A stretch of 64,000 bases of DNA from Bradymonas sediminis (GTDB lineage: Bacteria > Myxococcota_A > Bradymonadia > Bradymonadales > Bradymonadaceae): NCBI RefSeq assembly GCF_003258315.1, contig NZ_CP030032.1, positions 1,998,001-2,062,000 of the forward strand. Reading direction: 5' to 3'. The notes below the pieces were generated by a model. It searched no databases and was not told the origin of the DNA. It saw only the letters and a program-made list of their open reading frames with translations. This document shows, in pieces, positions 35,486 to 44,221 of the stretch (position 1 is its first letter; every line of letters begins with the position of its first letter). Both the position numbers and the translations under genes were made by a program.

Positions 35486-36178
35486 ATGAAAAGATTTCAG
35501 CGAGTTCTGATGCTCGTCTTATGTTGTTTTGCGTTGTCCTCCGCCGCGTTTGTCGCAGCAGGATGCTCAGACGACGACACCGCGCAAACGCAGGGGGATG
35601 ATGTATCAGGCGAGGACGCCAACTCCCCGCAGGATTCGGGTGGAGAGGACGATATCTCGACCGATCAAGACGCGAGCGGACATCAAGATACGGTGACCGA
35701 CCCGGACACGACCGCCGACCCGGACACGACCGCCGACCCGGACACGACGACCGACCCGGACACGACCACCGACCCGGATGCCGGTGAAGATCCTGATGCG
35801 GGTGACGCCTGCGCGCCAGGAATGGAAATCTGCGACGGGGCGTGCGTCAGCACCGAAGATAACGCCGGGCATTGCGGGGCGTGCGACAACGTATGCGCCC
35901 GCGGCGAGTCCTGCGTGGAGGGTGCGTGCCAGGGGCCGCCGGTGATTTGCGGCGGACGCGCGGGCAATCCCTGCACCGCCGATGAGTTCTGCGATTATCC
36001 GGACGACACGGTCTGTGATTTTAGCGATGGCCAGGGCGTTTGCGCGCCGCGCCCAACCGAGTGTTCCGGCGGGGGAACCCCTGTGTGCGGGTGCGACGGA
36101 GTGACCTACTTAAATGAGTGCGAAGCGAATCGCGCCGGAAGCGACCTCCGGGGCGACGGAGCATGCGTAAGCATCTAA
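35486..36178 (+). CDS. Lipoprotein with Kazal-type inhibitor domain
   Basis: 230 residues: lipoprotein signal ending VAAGC, a highly acidic Asp/Thr linker (about 30-110) carrying a repeat of six residues (D-P-D-T-T-A/T), and a Cys-rich region. The last 75 residues end in a Kazal-like pattern (PVCGCDGVTYLNECEANRAG, then DGAC). Kazal domains inhibit serine proteases, so this surface protein may protect against proteases of prey, host or self (inference). The C-x(n)-C spacing before it (CAPGMEICDGACVS, CGACDNVCARGESCVEGAC) is a second Cys-rich domain. A strong terminator follows. Confidence 0.8.
   Translation: MKRFQRVLMLVLCCFALSSAAFVAAGCSDDDTAQTQGDDVSGEDANSPQDSGGEDDISTDQDASGHQDTVTDPDTTADPDTTADPDTTTDPDTTTDPDAGEDPDAGDACAPGMEICDGACVSTEDNAGHCGACDNVCARGESCVEGACQGPPVICGGRAGNPCTADEFCDYPDDTVCDFSDGQGVCAPRPTECSGGGTPVCGCDGVTYLNECEANRAGSDLRGDGACVSI
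35699..35770 (+). repeat. 18-bp tandem repeat inside the lipoprotein gene
   Basis: Four near-identical 18-bp units (GACCCGGACACGACCGCC type) encode D-P-D-T-T-A/T. Differences between copies are single bases. The repeat could change copy number by slippage. Confidence 0.85.
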
Positions 36179-36208
36179 GTGTTCTCAGCATAAGCTCATA
36201 AGACTGAA

Positions 36209-36252
36209 AGCCTGCCCGGAGCCTCTGCGCTCCGGGCAGGCTCTTTTATTTT
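36209..36252 (+). terminator. Rho-independent terminator
   Basis: AGCCTGCCCGGAGC (36209-36222) pairs with GCTCCGGGCAGGCT (36229-36242) across a six-base loop; CTTTTATTTT follows. It ends the Kazal lipoprotein gene. Confidence 0.92.
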
Positions 36253-36458
36253 CATACCTCCTCGCCGCTACTGGCAATTCGTAAATTCATCGGGTATAGG
36301 GCCGTTCTGAATGAGCATATAACCGGGAATCGAGCCCACAGAGCGCTTCGGCATTAATTTCGGGGCTGGCTGGAATCGGGGAAGCATTTTCGCTAAAGAG
36401 TTAATTTATCTCGCTATATTTATTGTGCTACCGTTATCTACTTGATGAGATTTGAAGT

Positions 36459-38198
36459 ATGAAGCAGTCATTTTCAACCCGTTGGTTCTTGGTCGCGCTG
36501 GCGACCGCACTTCTGACGTCGGCGGCGCCCAGCGCTGTCTCGGCCCAAGAGGGCTTTGATCTTCAGCAGTTTAGCCCCATGCCCAATCTGTCGGGCAACC
36601 TGTATAGCACCGCATCGGCGGACGTCGCGCCGCACCTTGAGTGGTCGGCGATGGCGCTGTTCAACTACGGGCACAATCCGCTGGTCTTAAGCGACGAGGA
36701 CGGCAATCGCATCGAAACGCTGGTGAGTAGTCAGGCGACGATGCACCTGATGGCGTCCATCGGCCTGTTGGACTGGGTAGATGTCGGCGTGGACCTGCCG
36801 CTGGCGGTCTGGCAGGACGGCACCTCGGTGCCGGGCGGAAATATCAACCCGGGCGAAGCGAGCTTTGGCGTGGGCGATCTGCGCGTCGTGCCGAAGGTGA
36901 AGCTGTTCTCGACGCGCGAGCACCCGCTGGATAACGGCATTGGGCTCGCGCTCCTAGCCGATATCTACGCCCCGACGGGCGACGCCGGCCAATTGCAGGG
37001 CGGTGATTTCCGCATCGGTCCGCGCCTGGCGGGCGACCTGATGGTCAACGGCACGCGCCTGGCGGTCAACTTGGGCTACCAATATCGCGAGGAGCAAAAG
37101 CTTCAGAACCTCAGCGTGCGTGACACCCTGAGCTGGAATCTCGGCGCCGAGATCCCGGTGGCCGAGAAGTTCCGCATCACGACTGAGGCCTTCGGCCGGC
37201 TCACCCCGGGCGCCGACTCCATGGAGAGCTATAACTCCCCGACCGAGTTCATTTTGGGCGGCAAATACCAGACCGGGCGCGTCTTCGCGACGCTCGGCGG
37301 CGGTGTTGGCATCATCAACGGGTACGGCACCCCGGACTGGCGCCTTTTTGCCGGCGTTGGCGTGGCGCCGCCGCTGCCCACGCGCCCCGAAGAGCCCGAG
37401 ATTGTGGTCGCCCCCGAGCCCGAGCCCGAGGTGGTCGAGACCGAGTGCACCCAGGAAAATGTCGCCTCGGCCTGCGCCGAGATCCCGGTCGCCGAATGCG
37501 CCGACGGCGCGCTTCGCACCTACCAGGCGGTTTGCACCGACTCGGGTGACTGCGCCTATGAGCCGAGCGACGCCGCCTGCGGCGACGGCACCTATTGCGA
37601 TCTGAACTCCGACGGCGTCGCGGCCTGCGTGCCGGTGCCCGATTGCCGCGAGCACGCTGATTGTGCCGACGTGCCGGTGCCGACCTGCGCCGACAACGTG
37701 CTGACCCAATACCTGGGCCGCTGCCTGGATGAGACCTGTCACTACGACGCCACCCAGACCCGCTGCCCCGAGCGCTACGAGTGTGGCGTCAACGACCGCG
37801 GCGAGAACGATTGTGTGCCGGTCATCGACCAGGTCGTGATCAAGGACGATAAGATCGAAATTCTGGATATGGTCTACTTCGCGCTGAACTCCGACGAGAT
37901 CGACGCGCGCTCCTATGACCTGCTGCGCCAGGTCGCCCAGATCCTGAAGAATCACCCGGAGATCGAGCTGATTCGCATCGAGGGGCATACCGACTCGCAG
38001 GGGTCGAAATCCCATAACCAGGACCTGTCGGAGCGACGCGCCAAGTCGGTGCTCAACTTCCTAATCGCCGAGCGCATCGCCGCCGAACGCCTGACCTCGC
38101 AGGGCTTCGGGCCGGACCGTCCGCTCGAGTCGAATAAGACGGCCGCAGGCCGCGCGGCGAACCGTCGCGTCGAGTTTCATATCGTCAAGCAGGATTAA
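36459..38198 (+). CDS. OmpA-family outer-membrane protein with Cys-rich linker
   Basis: 579 residues. Sec signal peptide (about 1-29), then a beta-barrel-like region (30-310) rich in alternating hydrophobic strands (YQYREEQKLQ, LTPGADSMESYNS, GKYQTGRVFATLG). A Pro/Glu hinge (EEPEIVVAPEPEPEVV) and a Cys-rich segment (about 330-450) follow, and finally an OmpA peptidoglycan-binding domain (about 465-579). That domain carries IRIEGHTDSQGSKSHNQDLSERRAKSV and the NRRVEFHI end. It anchors the outer membrane to peptidoglycan. The Cys-rich insertion between barrel and OmpA is unusual. The EGF gene follows after about 90 bases. Confidence 0.85.
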   Translation: MKQSFSTRWFLVALATALLTSAAPSAVSAQEGFDLQQFSPMPNLSGNLYSTASADVAPHLEWSAMALFNYGHNPLVLSDEDGNRIETLVSSQATMHLMASIGLLDWVDVGVDLPLAVWQDGTSVPGGNINPGEASFGVGDLRVVPKVKLFSTREHPLDNGIGLALLADIYAPTGDAGQLQGGDFRIGPRLAGDLMVNGTRLAVNLGYQYREEQKLQNLSVRDTLSWNLGAEIPVAEKFRITTEAFGRLTPGADSMESYNSPTEFILGGKYQTGRVFATLGGGVGIINGYGTPDWRLFAGVGVAPPLPTRPEEPEIVVAPEPEPEVVETECTQENVASACAEIPVAECADGALRTYQAVCTDSGDCAYEPSDAACGDGTYCDLNSDGVAACVPVPDCREHADCADVPVPTCADNVLTQYLGRCLDETCHYDATQTRCPERYECGVNDRGENDCVPVIDQVVIKDDKIEILDMVYFALNSDEIDARSYDLLRQVAQILKNHPEIELIRIEGHTDSQGSKSHNQDLSERRAKSVLNFLIAERIAAERLTSQGFGPDRPLESNKTAAGRAANRRVEFHIVKQD

Positions 38199-38289
38199 AT
38201 GTGTGGCCGACTCCACATCGCCAACGCTTTGGAGGCGATGTGGAGCGCTGGACTTGGATTTCAATTAAGTTAATTTGAGGAAGAATACG

Positions 38290-40872
38290 ATGAAATTATA
38301 CAAGCAACTATGTGCCGGTTTAATGGTCACGGGAGCCCTGGCGTTCTCGCCGAATTTGGCTGACGCGGCCGACCTGACCGCGTGTCCGGCGCCGGGCGCA
38401 ACCTATACCTACGGGGAGCGCTTCGTGATTACGGACCTGAGCCGCGGCTTGGATGACAGCTCGCAGCGCATCGATAATCTGGGCGGGATATTCCCCAGCG
38501 GGCTTATCTTTCAGGGGCAGAACTATAGTTCGCTCTATATCAATATCAACGGCACGATTTCGTTCGGCGCGGCGCGCAGCACCTACACGCCCGAGGCGAT
38601 TCCCGGGTTGAATTACCCGGCACTCGCTCCGTTTTTCGCCGATGCGGACCTGACCGCGGACCTTGTCGGGGACATCTATACCTGCCGCGATACCGCGAAC
38701 CAGCAGATCATCTTCACCTGGGATCGAGTCGGCTACTATAATAAGAAGACCGATAAACGAAACTCATTCCAACTCATCATGCGCAACAGCGGTGATCAGT
38801 GCCAAGACCCGAACGTGACCAGCACCTTCGACGTGGAATTCCGCTATAACCGATTGGAGTGGACTACCGGCGACGCTTCGGGCGGCACCGGCGGGCTCGG
38901 CGGAACCCCGGCCACCGCGGGCATCGACGCCGGCGACACGGTCAACGCGGTCGCGCTGCCCGGCTCGGGCACAGCCGCCGTGCTGGACCTCGTCAACCTG
39001 AGCAACGTTGGCGAGCCTGGCGTATTTGAGTACCGAGTCGCCGACGGAACCCTGCCGAATTGCGGCGACGGCGTCGAAGGTCTGTGCGAAGAGTGCGACC
39101 TGGGCGTCGACAACGGGCCTGACAGCGCGTGTACGTCATTGTGTACCGCGGCCACCTGCGGCGACGGGTTCGTGCACAACGGCGTCGAAGAATGCGACGG
39201 CGAAGTCCTCGGGACCGGGTACGATGCCTGCCCGCAGGGTTATTCCGGAACGCCCCTTTGCAATAACGACCCCGCAAATACCGCCGGCGACGGCACCTGT
39301 ACGGTGAGCACCGAGGGCTGCGTGGACGTTGACGAATGCCAGCAAGCCTCGAACCTGTGCCCGAACGGCACCTGCGTGAACACGCCGGGCTCCTATGAGT
39401 GCGCGTGTGACGCCGGCTACGAGATCAACGGCAACGGCCAATGCGTCAATATCGACGAATGCGCCAACGGCACCGACACCTGCGACCCCAACGCCACCTG
39501 CACCGACACCGACGGCAGCTTTGACTGCGCGTGCGACGCCGGCTACCAGGGCGACGGCACTACCTGCGCCGACGTCGACGAGTGCGCCAACGGCACCGAC
39601 ACCTGCGACCCGAACGCCACCTGCACCAACACCGACGGCGGCTTCGACTGCGCCTGCGACGCCGGCTACCAGGGCGACGGCGAGACCTGCACCAATATCG
39701 ATGAGTGCGCCAACGGCACCGACACCTGCAGCACCAACGCGACCTGCACCGACACCGTCGGCGGCTATGAGTGCGCGTGTGACGCCGGCTACGTCGGCGA
39801 CGGCGAGAACTGCGCCGACGTCGACGAGTGCTCGGACGCCGCGCTCAATACCTGTGACACCAACGCGAGCTGCACCAACCTTCCGGGCACCTACGCCTGC
39901 ACCTGTGACGCCGGCTACCAGGGCGACGGCACCACCTGCGCCGACGTCGACGAATGCGCGGATCCCGCGCTCAACGACTGCGACGCCAACGCCACCTGCA
40001 CCAACACGGTGGGAAGCTTCACCTGTGAGTGTGACGAGGGATATGTCGGCGACGGGCGCGCCTGTGGCGACCGCGAGTGCACCGAAGAAGAGGCCGCGGC
40101 CTGCGGTGAGACCGGCTCGTGCGGCGTGAGCGACAATGTCGTCGCGTGCGTGTGCGGCGACGGCTTTGAGCTCGACGCCGACGGCGCCTGCGTGGACACC
40201 GATGAGTGCGCCGACGCCGCGCTGAACACCTGCGACGCCAACGCCACCTGCACCAACACCGACGGCGGATTCACCTGCGAGTGCGCCGACGGCTACCAGG
40301 GCGACGGCACCACCTGCGCCGACGTCGATGAGTGCTCAGACTCGGCGCTCAATAACTGCGACGCCAACGCCACCTGCACCAACACCGACGGCGGATTCAC
40401 CTGCGAGTGCGACGAAGGATATGTCGGCGACGGTACCACCTGCGGCGACCGCGACTGCACCGAGGAAGAGGCCGCCGCCTGTGGCGACGCCGGCTCCTGC
40501 ACGGTCAACGATGGCGTGGTCGAATGCGCCTGCGCCGAGGGCTATGAGCTCGACGCCAACGGCGCGTGCGTGGACACCGACGAGTGCTCGGACGCCGCGC
40601 TGAACACCTGCGACGCCAACGCCACCTGCACCAACACCGACGGTGGATTCACCTGTGAGTGTGAGGACGGGTTTGAGGGTGACGGCACGACCTGCACCCC
40701 CGATGACGGTGGTGAGGGTGAGAACCCCGATGGCGACGTCGACTCTGGTGTCGTGTCGGGCGGCGGACTGGTCGGTTGCTCCTCCACCACGGCGAACCCG
40801 GCTGAGAGCCCGTGGACGCTCGTCTTCGCCCTTGGCGGCGCGCTGGTGGCGATTCGACGCCGCAAGCGCTGA
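38290..40872 (+). CDS. Nidogen/EGF-repeat surface protein with C-terminal sorting tail
   Basis: The start at 38290 has GAGGAAG eight bases upstream; an in-frame TTG at 38275 is less likely. Signal peptide (1-24) is followed by a NIDO-like domain (about 45-235; IDNLGGIFPSGLIFQG, LYININGTISFG) and a Myxococcus-type Cys repeat (CGDGVEGLCEECDLG...CGDGFVHNGVEECDG). Nine calcium-binding EGF domains (DVDEC...CTNTDGGF.C.CDAGYQGDG.TC) follow, with two odd CTEEEAAACG inserts. The end has GGGLVGC, a hydrophobic helix and RRRKR, a three-part sorting tail of the MYXO-CTERM kind. It is a cell-surface adhesin candidate. Confidence 0.88.
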   Translation: MKLYKQLCAGLMVTGALAFSPNLADAADLTACPAPGATYTYGERFVITDLSRGLDDSSQRIDNLGGIFPSGLIFQGQNYSSLYININGTISFGAARSTYTPEAIPGLNYPALAPFFADADLTADLVGDIYTCRDTANQQIIFTWDRVGYYNKKTDKRNSFQLIMRNSGDQCQDPNVTSTFDVEFRYNRLEWTTGDASGGTGGLGGTPATAGIDAGDTVNAVALPGSGTAAVLDLVNLSNVGEPGVFEYRVADGTLPNCGDGVEGLCEECDLGVDNGPDSACTSLCTAATCGDGFVHNGVEECDGEVLGTGYDACPQGYSGTPLCNNDPANTAGDGTCTVSTEGCVDVDECQQASNLCPNGTCVNTPGSYECACDAGYEINGNGQCVNIDECANGTDTCDPNATCTDTDGSFDCACDAGYQGDGTTCADVDECANGTDTCDPNATCTNTDGGFDCACDAGYQGDGETCTNIDECANGTDTCSTNATCTDTVGGYECACDAGYVGDGENCADVDECSDAALNTCDTNASCTNLPGTYACTCDAGYQGDGTTCADVDECADPALNDCDANATCTNTVGSFTCECDEGYVGDGRACGDRECTEEEAAACGETGSCGVSDNVVACVCGDGFELDADGACVDTDECADAALNTCDANATCTNTDGGFTCECADGYQGDGTTCADVDECSDSALNNCDANATCTNTDGGFTCECDEGYVGDGTTCGDRDCTEEEAAACGDAGSCTVNDGVVECACAEGYELDANGACVDTDECSDAALNTCDANATCTNTDGGFTCECEDGFEGDGTTCTPDDGGEGENPDGDVDSGVVSGGGLVGCSSTTANPAESPWTLVFALGGALVAIRRRKR

Positions 40873-40909
40873 GGCTGAAAGGGTAGAGGGGGTCTTCCCC
40901 TCATAGGCC

Positions 40910-40951
40910 AAGCGCCGGGACGAGCCAAATGGCTCGTCCCGGCGCTTTTTT
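40910..40951 (+). terminator. Rho-independent terminator
   Basis: AAGCGCCGGGACGAGCC (40910-40926) pairs with 40931-40947 over 17 bases across AAAT, followed by a T-run. It ends the EGF protein gene. Confidence 0.95.
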
Positions 40952-41227
40952 GTGGCGCGCGGCTCACCTTGGCCATCGCATCACGATCTAAAGTGCGCTC
41001 GACAAAGGCCGCGCGCCTCCATATCTTCAATTCAGCTTCATGCAGAAGAGCCGAGGGACAAGCCCGATGACGCTCTGCCAACCAGCCCACCTGACCTCTC
41101 GCAAATAAGCTGAGAAAGAGCGCGGCAGTGGTGGCAATGCTTGGAGTGGGTATTTTACTCACGACCATGAAGGATATTCTATGTTTAAGCGAATGACCGG
41201 CGACGATCTCCGTTTCCGCTTCGGTGC

Positions 41228-42022
41228 TCACGTTTTGTGGGTGCCGATCGGAACGCCTGTCGATACCGCCAGGATCGCCTCGCGCAATTTTCGGTAGCCC
41301 TGGACGACACGCGGGCCAGGGCGGCCCAGAAACTCTTCGCTGATAGCGAAAATCCGGTCGTTCTTGACGGCTGGAATATCGGCATAGCCGTCGCGGCGGC
41401 GGACGAGTTCAGGGCGGTATTTGGCAACCTTTACGCCGCACCAACTCATGACGATGATGTCGGGGGCAGCCTGCTGAACGCGCTCAAGGGTGAGCGGTTG
41501 GCTTCGGAGCGCTTCGGCGCCCCAGGGATTGACCCCGCCGGCGCGCGCGATGAGGTCGGTAACCCAGGAGTCCTTTGCCGGCGCGATGACCGGCTTGGGC
41601 CACCACTCCACGAGTATCTTTGGGCGCGCGTGCTCAACCTGCACCACGGGCATCGCGGCCTGCATCGAGGCGACCAGCGCCTCGGCGCGCTCAGGCACCC
41701 CCAAGCGCCGGGCGATGCGCCGAATATCGGCGTAGATGTCGTCGAGGGAAATCGGGTCGCATACCAGAATCTCAAGCCCCGTGCTTTCCAATTCAGCCAC
41801 GACCTTTTCGTGCCCCGGCACCGTCAGGGAGCTCAGCACCAGGTCAGGCTTGAGCCCGCGCACTTCATCGACCTGCAAGTCCAGGTCTCGCCCGGCCTTC
41901 GGGAGTTTTTGAACCACCTCAGGGGGATAATCCGAGTCGTCGTCCACCCCGACAAGGCAGTCGCCAAAACCCAAGGCACACACGATTTCGGTGTTGGAGC
42001 AGGTATGCGAGAAGATGCGCAT
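41228..42022 (-). CDS. BtuF-like (cobalamin-type) substrate-binding protein
   Basis: 264 residues of the PF01497 (periplasmic binding protein) type: IVCALGFGDCLVGVDDDSDYPPEV, KPDLVLSS, ILVCDPISLDDIYADIRRIARRLG, WVTDLIARAGGVNPWG, PDIIVMSWCG. No signal peptide is visible, though other members of this short cobalamin-binding group also lack one. Typical partners BtuC/BtuD are not adjacent. It may be a cytoplasmic or unusually exported cobalamin binder, or work with a transporter elsewhere. Confidence 0.75.
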   Translation of the reverse strand: MRIFSHTCSNTEIVCALGFGDCLVGVDDDSDYPPEVVQKLPKAGRDLDLQVDEVRGLKPDLVLSSLTVPGHEKVVAELESTGLEILVCDPISLDDIYADIRRIARRLGVPERAEALVASMQAAMPVVQVEHARPKILVEWWPKPVIAPAKDSWVTDLIARAGGVNPWGAEALRSQPLTLERVQQAAPDIIVMSWCGVKVAKYRPELVRRRDGYADIPAVKNDRIFAISEEFLGRPGPRVVQGYRKLREAILAVSTGVPIGTHKT

Positions 42023-42227
42023 TGTCGTATTAACTCGTTAGGATTTGGGTGAGTTCGGGGGCGGAGAGGGCTTTTTTCCCAGACCTAAAAGATCTGGCTC
42101 CAATGTTAAAAAGACCTACTGAACGCTTACGGATCACTTTCTTGACTTGGCCACATTGGGTCATGTTTCCGCCCCCGTCAAACAAGCACATCGACACCTT
42201 TTGGGATGTAGAGACAACCGCGACCGA

Positions 42228-42329
42228 TCATTGACAAGTACCGTTCGCGCAAACACTGAACGATTTCGTCGCGCCGTCAGCGCAGGGACAATCTATTTTC
42301 GGGCATTCACTGGCGTCGCCACAGGATTC
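42228..42329 (-). pseudogene. Remnant of a Cys-rich protein C-terminus
   Basis: The last 33 codons of the minus frame read ESCGDASECPKIDCPCADG and then a short stretch with two more Cys before the stop. The C-x(6)-C-x(5)-C-x-C pattern is like those of exported Cys-rich lipoproteins. The upstream part of the same frame runs antisense-like across other remnants and is not credible. Interpreted as the tail of a deleted gene. Confidence 0.45.
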
Positions 42330-42392
42330 CCGAGCTCTTTTTCCTTCCAACTCAAGATCAAGCATCACCGGACGAGGCATTGGCCCATTCGC

Positions 42393-42433
42393 GCCGCAAC
42401 ACCGAATAAACCTCCATATCGTGCAGCTTGCCG
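42393..42433 (-). pseudogene. Remnant of a GNAT gene 3' end
   Basis: These 41 bases match the 3' end of the intact GNAT gene at 45567-45607 with one mismatch (core CCGCAACACCGAATAAACC). The rest of a second copy is missing. Confidence 0.75.
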
Positions 42434-42489
42434 CCGTGCATCGGCGAATTAACGTTGCCGCATCTAAATAACGTCGACGGACCACGAGC

Positions 42490-42822
42490 TCAGCCGATGC
42501 CAGGCATCCCGGAGAAACTCTTGTCGACCCGGCCCGCCAGGACGCCAGTCGGATACTCCACACCCATTAAAGGAGGGCTTGTTGGCTCAAACCACCCGAA
42601 CTCGAGCCCCGCCTCCTCAGCTACCTCGCGCACCACTGCCTGGGCGGGGCGCTCTCCGGGCTCGGTGGCGCCCGCCGGCAGACTCCACTTGTTGTCGGCG
42701 CGGTGGCGCATCATCAGCACGAAGCCGCTTTCGTCGTGAATCACGGCGGCGACTGATGGCATCATCAATAAGTCGTGGCCGACCTTGTTGCGCAGACGTT
42801 TGTAGTAGTCAGACATTCCCAT
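42490..42822 (-). CDS. Nudix hydrolase, truncated
   Basis: The start at 42822 (MGMSDYYKRL) has GGAG six bases before it. The Nudix box GATEPGERPAQAVVREVAEEAGL (G-x5-E-x7-R-E-V-x-E-E-x-G) is intact, so metal and pyrophosphate binding are conserved. The chain ends about 40 residues after the box, in GVEYPTGVLAGRVDKSF, where normal relatives have another 30-60 residues. The 3' side runs into remnant sequence. Probably a broken gene, although the catalytic core remains. Confidence 0.65.
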   Translation of the reverse strand: MGMSDYYKRLRNKVGHDLLMMPSVAAVIHDESGFVLMMRHRADNKWSLPAGATEPGERPAQAVVREVAEEAGLEFGWFEPTSPPLMGVEYPTGVLAGRVDKSFSGMPGIG

Positions 42823-42873
42823 TGGAGACTCCGGGGGCGCGTAGTTTGGACAAATCGTCGACTGTGACATCAA

Positions 42874-43274
42874 GCCTATCTGGAGGGTCGAAACCGGGAC
42901 TCGAGCCCCATTTGTCGAGAAGATAGCGCCGGCCGACGACTTGCGCCGCGCACCTCGACCTTCAGCGCAACCATCTCACTAAGGAGTGCAACAGGGGGTG
43001 ACCCTCGCCGCAGACATTCTCAGGGCTTCTGCAACGCGGTTTTACCCTAGTTCTCGCAGTCGATGAACGCCCGCGCTGCGCCTCAACTTTTAGCGTAACC
43101 CTTCTAGCAACGGGTGCAATGAGGGTCGACCCTCGCTGCAGACATTCCAAGACCGCGTGCAGCGCGGTTTCACCCCAAATCTCGCCTTCGCTGAACGCCC
43201 GCGCTGCGCCTCAACCCTCCGTGAACTTGAATAGGGTCTCGGCGTCTTGATTGGACTGTAAAATAATAGAGCAT
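42874..43274. other. Gene-free spacer with tandem 128-bp repeats
   Basis: No gene. It contains the two-unit repeat listed separately, and a stretch at about 42885-42960 with a weak tRNA-like look that does not fold properly. Confidence 0.55.
42960..43214 (+). repeat. Two degenerate tandem repeats of about 128 bp
   Basis: Unit 1 (42960-43086) and unit 2 (43087-43214) align over their whole length. Both end with GAACGCCCGCGCTGCGCCTC and share GACCCTCGC-GCAGACATTC, CGCGGTTT-ACCC and similar blocks, with many substitutions. Non-coding on present evidence. Confidence 0.75.
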
Positions 43275-43811
43275 TTAGTTGGACAACACAGCGGCGTACA
43301 ACAAACTATCACACCACTCACCATCGACCTGGACGTTCCTTAGCAACCGCCCCTCACACTTCATGCCGAGCTTCTCAAGCACGCGAGCTGAGGCTTGATT
43401 ATCGGGGCGACAGGTCGCGTAGACCCGGCGCAGTTGGAATGCATCCGATGCCCAGTCCAACAAGGCCTGGGCCGCCTCGGTTGTGAGGCCACGGCCCCAG
43501 AATTCGCGGTTCATGCAGAAACCGATGGAAGCATCGCCCAGCGTTGACTTCCCGAGTTCCATTCCAACGGTGCCAATAACTCGCTGTGAGTCGCGATGTT
43601 CGATGGCGAGCGATATGGTCTGCAGTGGGATGGCCTGCGCGTCTGCGATGGCCTCTTGGATGAACGCCCGAGTGTCGTCGATGGTGTTCGGTCCCCAGTC
43701 GGTAAAACGGGTGACCACGGGGTCAGATGCGTAGGCGTGGGCGTCTTCAATGTCTTCGGGCCGGAAGCGGCGAAGCTGGAGGCGTTTGGTCCGGATTCGT
43801 AGCGGTTTCAT
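43275..43811 (-). CDS. GNAT acetyltransferase, RimJ/RimL type
   Basis: 178 residues: RTKRLQLRRFRPEDIEDAHAYASDP at the start, IGTVGMELGK, the acetyl-CoA pyrophosphate loop region GRGLTTEAAQALLDWA (Q/R-x-x-G-x-G/A), and the end pattern N.AS.RVLEKLGMKCEGRL. The substrate may be a ribosomal protein N-terminus or a small amine. One of three GNAT genes within 3 kb. Confidence 0.85.
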   Translation of the reverse strand: MKPLRIRTKRLQLRRFRPEDIEDAHAYASDPVVTRFTDWGPNTIDDTRAFIQEAIADAQAIPLQTISLAIEHRDSQRVIGTVGMELGKSTLGDASIGFCMNREFWGRGLTTEAAQALLDWASDAFQLRRVYATCRPDNQASARVLEKLGMKCEGRLLRNVQVDGEWCDSLLYAAVLSN

Positions 43812-43843
43812 GACTGAAATAAACCTGTGTAGAGAATTGAGAC

Positions 43844-44188
43844 TTAGATCGCTGACGGCATCATGGGTCCCTCCACGGCCAAATCATAGAGCAACTCCGA
43901 CTCGACGCGCTCGCCGAGGGCATCGCGAAGCACCGCGCGGTGCTCCAGGTCGATCGGCAAGGTCGACTCACGATAGGCCTGTCGCGCTTTCTCGAGGTCT
44001 TCGGCTTCGACCGCGTACACGAAGATATATCCCTCGCCGTCCTCTAAGAGCCACGCCTTCTCGTGGCGAACACCTTCCTGCTCGAAGGACTCGACGACAT
44101 CTTCTTGGCGCAGCTTTAGCTAGCGCATCCACGCGCGCAGCTTGTCGACTTTGCCTGGTTTGACTCGTTTGAATGATAGTTGAAGCAT
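43844..44188 (-). pseudogene. DUF6176-like gene interrupted by an amber stop
   Basis: Reading the minus strand from the ATG at 44188 gives 22 residues (MLQLSFKRVKPGKVDKLRAW...), then TAG (44122-44120), then 91 more residues in the same frame to a TAA at 43844. The second half includes EDVVESFEQEGVRHEKAWLL and AVEAEDLEKARQAYREST. The whole resembles DUF6176 proteins. GGAGGAGCA lies just before the ATG, a perfect ribosome site, so the gene was recently functional. Only one substitution (TAG from CAG, GAG or AAG) broke it. Confidence 0.7.
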
Positions 44189-44221
44189 TGCTCCTCCGGG
44201 GGAAGTGAAAGCCGAAGATAT

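Larger units (their letters stand above)
42023..42489. other. Decayed spacer with gene remnants
   Basis: No complete gene. Two gene ends can be recognised, listed separately: a Cys-rich protein end (42228-42329) and a GNAT gene end (42393-42433). The remainder has no convincing coding pattern. Together with the truncated Nudix gene this marks a site of past rearrangement. Confidence 0.6.

Noticed and set aside
37303..38015. Minus-strand frame of 353 residues antisense to the OmpA gene
   Set aside because: Antisense shadow of a high-GC gene, no ribosome site or domain; the OmpA gene explains the sequence.
39330..40700. Plus-strand tandem repeats suggesting a satellite
   Set aside because: They are the DNA of the EGF domains in the 38290 gene, with codon-level variation.
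42330..42563. N-terminal part of the minus-strand frame over 42228-42563
   Set aside because: It overlaps the Nudix gene in another frame and reads as low-quality sequence; only its last 33 codons look real.
42885..42960. tRNA-like stretch (GGACTCGAGCCCC and cloverleaf-like bits)
   Set aside because: The T-loop lacks the conserved TTC start, acceptor arms do not pair and no anticodon arm can be placed.
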